Below, in pieces: positions 1-5,400 of a DNA stretch of 5,885 nt. Under the pieces are notes generated by a model. That model worked only from the letters and a program-made list of their open reading frames with translations, was not told the origin of the DNA and made no database searches. The position numbers were made by a program, and so were the translations under genes. The stretch spans positions 1 through 5,885 of the forward strand of contig CANREX010000094.1 of the NCBI GenBank assembly GCA_947629735.1, in the 5' to 3' direction. The stretch's first letter is position 1. The number at the start of each line of letters is the position of its first letter. The DNA is from an uncultured Clostridia bacterium (lineage in GTDB: Bacteria; Bacillota; Clostridia; Christensenellales; Borkfalkiaceae).

Positions 1-666
1 GGCGCGTTTGACGTCTCGCAGGCGGCGATAGCGGGCAAATCGGTTTACGGCACGGTGGTGTTCACGGTGACGACCGACGCGGCGGGCGAGCAGGCGGCGG
101 AAGGGCTGTCGGGCTTCACGCTCGGCGAGGGCGGCGCGCTCACGCAGGAAGTCGGGGAGGCGCTGTCGCTGCTTGCGGCGGGCAAGTACTATCTTTGGGG
201 CGAGGTCGCGCAAACCGCAAATTACGCGGGCGTACAGAGGACTTCGGCGGAATTCGAGGTGTGGTCGCCCGTCAAGGCGAACGCGCTCGGCACATGGGGA
301 GTCGTCGGGATAGTCGTCGGCGTGCTCCTCGCGTGCGCGCTCATAGCAATTATAGTAGTGCTTGTCTTGAAAAAGAAGAAATTTACTCCCGCGCCCGCAC
401 CCGAAAGCGATATCAGCATAGCGGTTGCTGGCGATGAAAGCACCGATAGCGACGTCGCCGAGCCTGCCGAAAATATCGGCTCGATTGAGGGTGAAACTCC
501 CGAAATCGACGGCGAAAACGGCGTTTCGAAAGAGGAAAACACCCCGCCCGACGAGGGCAATTCACAGCCAGAAAACGGCGGAATTTCCGAAGATTTTAAC
601 GCAGAAAACGGCGCAAATAATGGCGAAAACGGCGGCGATTATACCCCTGACGACGGCGATAAATAA
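1..666 (+). CDS. C-terminal part of a membrane-anchored surface protein (5' end outside window)
   Basis: The frame is open from base 1 to a TAA at 664-666, so 221 codons of a longer protein are visible; the GTG at 55 is internal, not a start. Residues 1-90 look extracellular and beta-rich. The stretch L58-Q79 (AAGKYYLWGEVAQTANYAG) matches the 'AGtYyv.a.v..T.NY.G' signature of Ig-like MBG/YDG-type domains in bacterial surface proteins. Residues 100-123 are one strongly hydrophobic helix followed by KKKK (124-127), a classic stop-transfer, predicting N-outside and C-inside. Residues 128-221 form an acidic, Pro/Glu/Asn/Gly-rich low-complexity tail with repeated ENG/NGEN units. There is no LPXTG-like sorting motif, so anchoring is by the helix itself. 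The extracellular part is more GC-rich than the tail. A terminator follows about 170 bp downstream. The fold family is moderately supported; the function is unknown, with adhesion a guess. Confidence 0.85.
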   Translation, partial: GAFDVSQAAIAGKSVYGTVVFTVTTDAAGEQAAEGLSGFTLGEGGALTQEVGEALSLLAAGKYYLWGEVAQTANYAGVQRTSAEFEVWSPVKANALGTWGVVGIVVGVLLACALIAIIVVLVLKKKKFTPAPAPESDISIAVAGDESTDSDVAEPAENIGSIEGETPEIDGENGVSKEENTPPDEGNSQPENGGISEDFNAENGANNGENGGDYTPDDGDK

Positions 667-694
667 TGCCTGATATTCTAATAAAATCGGGGAT

Positions 695-746
695 AAATTT
701 AGGCGAATTTTTCTTAAAAACAGGTGAGAAATTAAGGCGAATTTTA
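695..746. repeat. Imperfect 18-bp direct repeat in the 3' flank of the first gene
   Basis: Positions 695-712 and 729-746 agree at 16 of 18 bases around a shared core AGGCGAATTTT, with a 34-bp period. They lie between the first gene's stop codon and its terminator. No coding or regulatory role is evident; a short decayed tandem duplication in the 3' UTR is the simplest reading. Confidence 0.45.
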
Positions 747-836
747 TTATAAAATTGGGCTGATTCCGACGGCTCTGCTGTTGCCGAAAACTGCCAAAAA
801 TAACGCTTTAAACTGCTAAAAAAACGTTTTTTAAAG

Positions 837-873
837 GGGGCGGCGCGATTTTCAAATCGCGCCGCCCCATTTT
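837..873 (+). terminator. Intrinsic terminator hairpin after the first surface-protein gene
   Basis: Bases 837-850 (starting GGGGCGGCGCG) pair perfectly with 855-868 (ending CGCGCCGCCCC): 14 bp closed by a TTCA loop, with a further T-A pair possible inside. An ATTTTG tract follows at 869-874. The stem is long and GC-rich but the T-run is only four. An A-rich palindrome (AAAAAACGTTTTTT, 819-832) precedes the stem, so it might also terminate transcription from the other strand. The position downstream of the only finished gene here fits rho-independent termination. Confidence 0.75.
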
Positions 874-880
874 GCCCATT

Positions 881-933
881 GTCATTCCGAACGATTAAGA
901 ACGCGCATAGCGTTCGATTGAGCGAGGAATCCC
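881..933 (+). repeat. Dispersed palindromic repeat, copy 1 (plus orientation)
   Basis: The unit begins GTCATTCCGAACG and ends GAGCGAGGAATCCC. Its outer arms pair (ATTCC 884-888 with GGAAT 926-930) and its centre forms a hairpin (GAACGC 899-904, loop GCATA, GCGTTC 910-915). It belongs to the same family, in opposite orientation, as the copies at 988, 1186, 1394 and 2357: their reverse complement starts GTCATTCTGAGCG and ends GAAGAATCC. It is non-coding. Confidence 0.7.
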
Positions 934-987
934 TTCGTGGTGGTAGGGAGCAACGATGAAACGGCTAATTTACTTAATAATTCCAGA

Positions 988-1031
988 CCCATTCGACTTC
1001 GTTCACTGCGTTCACTCCGCTCAGGGTGACA
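988..1031 (-). repeat. Dispersed palindromic repeat, copy 2 (minus orientation, divergent)
   Basis: This is a shorter, diverged copy reading CCATTCGACTTCG at one end and CCGCTCAGGGTGACA at the other. It keeps the family's CGAC and CCGCTCAG blocks. The usual terminal pairing is replaced by ACCC (987-990) with GGGT (1024-1027). Confidence 0.6.
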
Positions 1032-1043
1032 GTAAAGGGGTTT

Positions 1044-1105
1044 ACCGCATTGTCATTCCGCCCTATTGAGAGCGCGTAGCGCTCAATTGAGTGGAGAAAT
1101 GCGGT
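1044..1105 (+). repeat. Dispersed palindromic repeat, copy 3, with terminal inverted repeats
   Basis: The core starts GTCATTCCGCCC at 1052. Its central hairpin is GAGCGC (1070-1075), loop GTA, GCGCTC (1079-1084), which compares with GAACGC/GCGTTC in copy 1, a compensated A-T to G-C change. An extra 8-bp inverted repeat, ACCGCATT (1044-1051) with AATGCGGT (1098-1105), brackets the element. It resembles a minimal MITE/REP-like palindrome; no transposase is nearby. Confidence 0.6.
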
Positions 1106-1185
1106 CAAGCAAATATTTTCACGAAGCCCGCCGAGGAATTCGTTCAGGGTCTTGCGCATAGGATAGAATAAACCGCAATGAAATT

Positions 1186-1237
1186 CCGGATTCTTCGACT
1201 GCGTTCGGCTTTCAGCCTCACTTCGCTCAGAATGACA
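1186..1237 (-). repeat. Dispersed palindromic repeat, copy 4 (minus orientation)
   Basis: This 52-bp unit runs from CCGGATTCTTCGACTGCG to CGCTCAGAATGACA and is 51/52 identical to the copy at 1394-1445. ATTCT (1190-1194) pairs with AGAAT (1230-1234), and GGCT-TTC-AGCC forms the central mini-hairpin. Read on the minus strand it gives the peptide CHSERSEAESRTQSKN, a familiar spurious-protein signature rather than a gene. Confidence 0.8.
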
Positions 1238-1325
1238 ATGAAAAAGAGCAATCGCCCTTCCCCATTCCGCCCGAGGGCTTAATGATGCCCCCATTATACC
1301 TTCCACATCCATAAGATAGGGAAGT

Positions 1326-1350
1326 GGGGAGGGTAGGGTAGGGCGTAGGG
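1326..1350 (+). other. G-quadruplex-type G-run cluster
   Basis: Five G-runs of at least three (1326-1329, 1331-1333, 1336-1338, 1341-1343, 1348-1350) are separated by loops of 1, 2, 2 and 4 bases. This meets the usual G3+N1-7 four-run criterion for an intramolecular quadruplex. A short perfect hairpin (GCCGC-AAA-GCGGC, 1361-1373) follows. No gene or promoter overlaps it; function is unknown. Confidence 0.6.
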
Positions 1351-1393
1351 TGTACCTATCGCCGCAAAGCGGCAGCTTATTCACTTAATACTA

Positions 1394-1445
1394 CCGGATT
1401 CTTCGACTGCGTTCGGCTTTCAGCCTCACTCCGCTCAGAATGACA
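1394..1445 (-). repeat. Dispersed palindromic repeat, copy 5 (minus orientation)
   Basis: This is nearly identical (51/52) to the copy at 1186-1237, with the same orientation and the same ATTCT/AGAAT terminal pairing. The single difference is ACTCCG here against ACTTCG there. The two copies bracket the segment holding the G-run cluster. Confidence 0.8.
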
Positions 1446-1467
1446 GTAAAAAAGTAGCTGCTTTCAA

Positions 1468-1700
1468 CCCCACAACGCGCGCCCTGTTTTCCCATGTCCA
1501 ACAACCCCACAACGCCGCCCATGCACAACAACAGCTCGCCTTGTTTCCCATGTTCACACCCCCACAACGCGCCATGTTATACTATATCCACACCCCCCAC
1601 ACAGCTCGCCTTGTTTCCCATGTTCACACCCCACAACGCGCGCCCTGTTTTCCCATGTCCAACAACCCCACAACGCCGCCCATGCACAACGCGCGGGCAC
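1468..1700. repeat. Complex C-rich tandem repeat (nested direct repeats)
   Basis: A 62-bp segment (1468-1529, starting CCCCACAACGCGCGCC) recurs without a mismatch at 1629-1690, 161 bp away. Between them, a 32-bp segment starting ACAGCTCGCCTTGTTTCC occurs at 1531-1562 and again at 1601-1632. All parts look like variants of one unit of about 33-37 bp: C-run, ACAACGCG, CCYTGTTTYCCATG, then an A/C-rich end. The plus strand is very poor in G outside CG pairs. The translated product is low complexity without a ribosome binding site, so I treat it as non-coding. Confidence 0.85.
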
Positions 1701-1715
1701 ACTTTTAACAACCAC

Positions 1716-1724
1716 GGGGGGGGG
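1716..1724 (+). repeat. G9 homopolymer tract
   Basis: Nine consecutive G's lie at the junction between the C-rich tandem repeat and the A-rich block. Such tracts are prone to slippage. It is not inside a credible gene and lies about 260 bp upstream of the mapped -35 element, so an effect on expression is only conjecture. Confidence 0.6.
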
Positions 1725-1756
1725 TGCGGCAAATGAAAAAAGGCGGACAAGCCTAA

Positions 1757-1985
1757 ACAAAAATTGTTCAAAAACGCAAAAATAAGCCAAGACAAAAATT
1801 GTTGAAAAATACAAAAAAATTTTGACGAAAACAATGTTAAAAACGACAAATTTTAAAAAAATTCCAAAATCGGGTGAGGGGATAAAAAATCGGTCAAATT
1901 TGATAACGAAAAAAATTTTTTGTGAAAAAATCACTTAAAATTAGTCAAAATGAACACATTTTTGAAAAAAAATTTTAAAAAAACT
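1757..1985. repeat. A-rich block with about 35-bp degenerate tandem repeats and phased A-tracts
   Basis: ACAAAAATTGTT occurs at 1757-1768 and 1792-1803, with a decayed third unit from about 1828. A-tracts start at 1759, 1770, 1778, then 1794, 1805, 1813, then 1828, 1839, 1848: the same internal spacing repeated about every 35 bp. Runs fall roughly one helical turn apart, which predicts intrinsic curvature. A-tracts continue to just upstream of the -35 box, where an AT-rich UP-element-like contribution is plausible. No gene is visible on either strand. Confidence 0.55.
1921..1935. promoter_or_regulatory. Candidate operator palindrome TGTGA-N5-TCACT
   Basis: The inverted repeat GTGA (1922-1925), five A's and TCAC (1931-1934) sits about 55 bp upstream of the -35 box. 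It resembles CRP/FNR-type half-sites (TGTGA...TCACA), but the spacer is 5 rather than the usual 6. It lies in a skewed A-rich region where chance palindromes are likely, so confidence is low. Confidence 0.25.
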
Positions 1986-1986
1986 C

Positions 1987-2015
1987 TTGCAATTACAAAA
2001 AACGCGTGGTATAGT
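1987..2015 (+). promoter_or_regulatory. Sigma-A promoter of the giant beta-helix gene
   Basis: A -35 box TTGCAA (1987-1992), a 17-bp spacer and a -10 box TATAGT (2010-2015) with a TGG directly before it (extended -10) form a near-consensus housekeeping promoter. Phased A-tracts lie upstream. Transcription should start near 2021-2023, about 460 nt before the main start codon. A weaker second possibility is TTCAAT (2063-2068), 16 bp, TATAGT (2085-2090). Confidence 0.7.
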
Positions 2016-2021
2016 TAGATT

Positions 2022-2049
2022 GTAAAAGTGTCGAATTGCGCCCTTTTAC
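2022..2049 (+). promoter_or_regulatory. Inverted repeat at the predicted 5' end of the leader RNA
   Basis: GTAAAAG (2022-2028) is perfectly complementary to CTTTTAC (2043-2049) across a 14-nt loop. It falls at the predicted transcription start, so it could be a 5'-terminal RNA hairpin that protects the message or an operator overlapping the start site. The sequence does not decide between these. Confidence 0.45.
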
Positions 2050-2095
2050 GCTTTTGCCAACCTTCAATTTTTGTGCATTATTTATATAGTATAAA

Positions 2096-2168
2096 AGGCG
2101 GCGGGCGGAACGCAGCAAACGCCTATTTGAGTGCCTGTAAGGACGTCAACGAGCTTGATTTCAAGGCA
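2096..2168 (+). ncRNA. Possible structured leader segment (no known riboswitch recognised)
   Basis: Several short helices can nest here: AGGCG (2096-2100) with CGCCT (2120-2124), then TGCCT (2132-2136) with AGGCA (2164-2168) enclosing CTTG-ATTT-CAAG. I compared it by eye with the c-di-GMP-I aptamer and did not find its conserved segments. Stems of 4-5 bp are weak evidence, so this is only a candidate. Confidence 0.2.
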
Positions 2169-2207
2169 ATCACAAAAAAATGTTCAAAAATTTTGAGGGT
2201 GATAAAA

Positions 2208-2297
2208 ATGACAAAAGTGATAAAAATTAACACGGGCAAAAAGACGGCACGGTTTACGTACAGGGGAAATCAAGCGGGGCAAACCGCTTGGAAATGA
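2208..2297 (+). CDS. Possible 29-aa leader peptide or small basic protein
   Basis: An ATG at 2208, preceded by GAGGGTG at a suitable distance (2195-2201), opens a 29-codon frame ending in TGA at 2295. The peptide starts MTKVIKINTGKK and is Lys/Arg-rich with no hydrophobic segment; I do not recognise it. The frame stays open upstream to a GTG at 2028, but that lies only about 6 nt after the predicted transcription start and has no ribosome binding site, so the short form is preferred. The last bases form a hairpin and overlap the next small ORF by ATGA. It may be a translated upstream ORF in the leader, or chance. Confidence 0.3.
   Translation: MTKVIKINTGKKTARFTYRGNQAGQTAWK
2271..2290 (+). 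promoter_or_regulatory. Perfect 7-bp leader hairpin
   Basis: CAAGCGG (2271-2277) pairs with CCGCTTG (2284-2290) around the loop GGCAAA. No T-run follows, so it is not a terminator. It sits directly before the ATGA stop/start overlap of the two small leader ORFs and could affect translation there. Confidence 0.35.
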
Positions 2298-2416
2298 TAA
2301 GGGAAACAAAGCATTTGCGGCTACGTCACGAAGGACTTGCAAAGCGCAACGAAACGCCGGATTCTTCGACTACACTCGCCTTGCGGCTCGTTCCGCTCAG
2401 AATGACGGCAGGGTGA
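2294..2416 (+). other. 40-codon upstream ORF read through a dispersed repeat, in frame with the giant gene
   Basis: An ATG at 2294 overlaps the preceding TGA (ATGA) and runs to a TGA at 2414-2416. The second half of the frame is translated dispersed repeat (2357-2406), so it is unlikely to be a conserved protein. It is in the same frame as the ATG at 2483. Its first residues, MIRE, and 15 bp of DNA (2292-2306) recur at codons 6-9 of the giant gene (2496-2510). It may be a remnant of a duplicated or interrupted N-terminus, or chance. Confidence 0.25.
2357..2406 (-). repeat. Dispersed palindromic repeat, copy 6, inside the leader
   Basis: The unit starts CCGGATTCTTCGACTACA and ends CCGCTCAGAATGAC, keeping the ATTCT (2361-2365)/AGAAT (2399-2403) pairing. 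The centre has diverged from the 1186 and 1394 copies: GCC-TTGC-GGC replaces GGCT-TTC-AGCC as the mini-hairpin. It lies between the predicted promoter and the giant gene, so it should be transcribed as part of the leader. Confidence 0.7.
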
Positions 2417-2472
2417 CAAGTGGGTTCAGACGCAGCAGCAAAAACGCCAAAAGCGGAAAGCGGTCAACTAAT

Positions 2473-2478
2473 AGGTGA
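2473..2478 (+). promoter_or_regulatory. Ribosome binding site of the giant gene
   Basis: AGGTGA, four bases before ATG 2483, is a good Shine-Dalgarno match and fixes this start. The alternative in-frame ATG at 2498 has only A-rich sequence before it. The nearest in-frame upstream stop is TGA 2414-2416. Confidence 0.75.
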
Positions 2479-2482
2479 AACT

Positions 2483-5400
2483 ATGAAAGACAGAAAAATG
2501 ATAAGGGAAAATAAGACGGCAAAGCGCGGCGTAGATACGTCGGCGACGTTTGCCGAGCGCGGTGGCGGTAAGTCGTACGTGAAAGCGCACCGTAGGTTTA
2601 TACGACCGACGGCGATAATCATGCTGTTTATAACGGCGTTGGTCGTTGGACTGTTCGGGTTCAACGCGCTTTCGTTTGCAAAGAAAGATATCTACGAGGA
2701 CGTCAACGAAAACGTAGCTTATGCAGCGGCTGACTTCGCCGATGCTTGGAGAACCGCAGTAAGGTCAAGCGGCACGTTTACCCTTTCGGACGACTGGGTT
2801 GCAACTCGGCAGAACGGCTATAACAGAATGGAGTTCGGCAACGACGACGACTTACCCGAAGAACAGCGCGCATTTTACAGTAGCGGTAGCGGAAGTTCAA
2901 AATACAGCGGCGCGCTCTATATCCCTCAGGGCAAAAAGGTAACGATAAATCTCAACGGACATAAAATTGACAGGGGTTATGTAAAATACGACCCCGAAAC
3001 GGGCAAATACACACATAATTCTTCGGTAACAGGGCAAGCGAGCGCGTTTAACTACGGCTTTGTAATTTACGTAGCGGGCGAGCTGACTATAAACGATAGT
3101 TCCAACAACGGCGAAATCTGCGGCGGCTGGAACAATTCAAGCGGCTACGGCAGCGGTATTTATCTGGCTGACGGCGCGAAGCTCACGATAAACGGAGGCA
3201 GAATTTCTCATAACAAGGGCTATGCAATCTATGGGGACGGCAACAACGAAGTCACCATTGCGGGCGGCTATATCGGCGATAATAACTATTCTAACAGTAG
3301 CAGTTTTGCCGATACTCTGGGCAACGGCATGCGCCTTGGTTCTAATTCCACCACAAAAATCACGGGCGGCACGTTTGAAAAGAACGCAACCGCGGTAGAC
3401 GTATACGGCGATTTGACCGTAACGGGCGGCACATTCCAAAACAACACAAGCACAGCTATTAACGCGCGCAATGGCAATGTGACCGCTACGGGCTTGAAAT
3501 CCACGGATAACGTCGGTTTTATAAGCGTTTCAAGCGGCAAAGAAGTAAACATATCAAATATTACCGCGACGGGTAACACAGGCACGATAGTAAACGTTTC
3601 AAGCGGACAGACAGCCAACGTTTCCCGAATTACTGCGACGGATAGCCCTTGCACGGCGGTAATCGTTTCAAGCGCCGAAAGCACAGTAACCGACGTTACT
3701 GCGACCAATGCAACTTCGGCGTTAAGCGTTACGGGCGGCAACGCGACTGTTAGCGAGATTAACGCCATCAGCTGTACTTCTTATGGTATATCTTTTTCGG
3801 GTTGCACCGCTGAATTGACGAACGCTGAGGTCAGCGGCGGCAGCAGCGGCATAACAATATCGGACTCGGACGTCACGATAGTTGACGAAGTCTCCGTGCA
3901 CGACCTAACTTCCTTGGGCGTTAATATAACCGGCGGTACTTCCACGTTTGATAATTTACAGGTTTACAACTGCAAAAGCACAGGCATGCAAATTGCAAGC
4001 GGTTCAAAAGCAGCCAATATTACCCTTAAAAATTTAAATGTAACCAATACACAACAAGGTTTATATATAAATGCCGCGACGGTAGACTTCGTGAGCGGCT
4101 CTATAACAAAAAATAATTACGGTAGCGCGAGCAGCAGATATAATTATGTCGGCGGCGTGTATCTGACGGGCGCGGCGCACTTTACCATGCGCAAGGGAAC
4201 TAAGGTTTCCGAAAACACGGGCTCTATCGGCGGCGTTACGGTAGACGGAGCCGGCGCGATATTCGACTTCGAAGGCGGCGAAATTTCAGATAACCACAGT
4301 ATTTATGCAAGTGCAAGCTTTTACAGTGTGGGAGGTTTGGAACTCAACAACGGCACTGTAAATATGCAAAAAGACGCCGTCATAAAGAAAAATTGGGCGC
4401 CCGGCACAGGCGGCGTATCCATAACGGGCGGCACGTTCAATCTGTACGGCACGATAACGGAAAACGAAAACCGCATGCAGTATACTTCCGACGACTTTAC
4501 ATATGACGGAAGAAGCTACAACGCATATTCTACGGGCGGCGTAGATCATTACAGCGGCACGTTCAACATGTATGAAGGCGCGTTCATTACCAAAAACAAG
4601 GGTAGAATGGGCGGTTATTGCGGTGAAAGCGGCTACTGTACGACAAACTTTTACGGCGGCGAAATTTCCGGAAATATCTGCAACCGCGTTGTAGACGAAA
4701 ACTCCACCGCGGGCGCGTACGTCAATACGGCTAATATGTCTGGCGGCAAGATAACCAATAATAAGGTAGAGCCCGAATATGAAGTGGAGGCTGCAAAGGG
4801 CTTCGGCGTAGGCGGCTTGACTATTAACGGCACGTTTACGATGACGGGCGGCGAGATTTCTAATAACGTCTCCCTCGGCAGAAGGTGGGGCGTAGGCGGC
4901 GTAAAGGTTAACAGCACCTTTAACCTCTACGGCGGCAAGATAACAGGCAACATCGGCTATGTCTCGGGCGGCATTTATAAAGGCGAGGTTACGTTAAATG
5001 TCCAGGGCGCGCCCGTTGTCAAGGAAAACTACATAACCCCGCTCGACGGAAGTACCGATAAAGCAGGTCTTATAAATAATAACGTAGACCTGTATATGGG
5101 CAGGCATTATTCCAACCAGGGGAAAAATCTCGATTATCGTCCTGACGGCGACGCAAGCAACTATTCCAGAAGAAAGAACGTCATGACGGTTAGCGGCGTA
5201 ATCGACGAGGGCGCGGAAATCTACGTCACCAAGTACACCAACAACTACGCCTTTAAGACGTCTCATGCCGAGCATTACCTGCAACAGGCGCTCACCACGG
5301 GGTATTCTAAGTATAACTCCACGGTAAAACCCGAAACGTATTTCTTCCCCGACGACGCGAAATACTTCAAGACTCAGAATGTCGTCGCGCCCGACGGCAG

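Noticed and set aside
974..1384. 136-codon minus-strand ORF
   Set aside because: It is composed largely of the dispersed repeats and the G-run cluster; the peptide carries the CHSERSE-type repeat signature, and the covarying stems explain the DNA better.
1583..1593. DnaA-box-like ATATCCACA (origin)
   Set aside because: It is a single site with one mismatch to TTATCCACA, inside a C-rich repeat, without a cluster of boxes or a replication gene.
1468..1700. CRISPR array
   Set aside because: Repeats are nested and of unequal spacing, the 'spacers' are themselves repeat variants, and no cas genes are present.
1494..1736. 80-codon plus-strand ORF rich in Pro, Asn and His
   Set aside because: It is simply the C-rich tandem repeat translated; there is no ribosome binding site and no domain.
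1554..1934. Minus-strand ORFs rich in Phe and Leu
   Set aside because: Phe/Leu/Ile come from reading the A-rich block on the opposite strand, and the rest is the C-rich repeat; no start signal is present.
2091..2170. c-di-GMP riboswitch suggested by GGAACGCAGCAAACGCC
   Set aside because: The conserved GEMM segments and tetraloop-receptor arrangement are not recognisable; only short generic stems are seen.
3286..3450. Pectate-lyase or other polysaccharide-lyase activity
   Set aside because: The beta-helix fold alone is shared with lyases, but no conserved catalytic Asp/Arg/Lys pattern stands out among the rungs.
3137..3768. Overlapping minus-strand ORFs opposite the giant gene
   Set aside because: They are shadows of the GC-rich repeated codons of the beta-helix; the plus frame is open throughout with coherent rungs.
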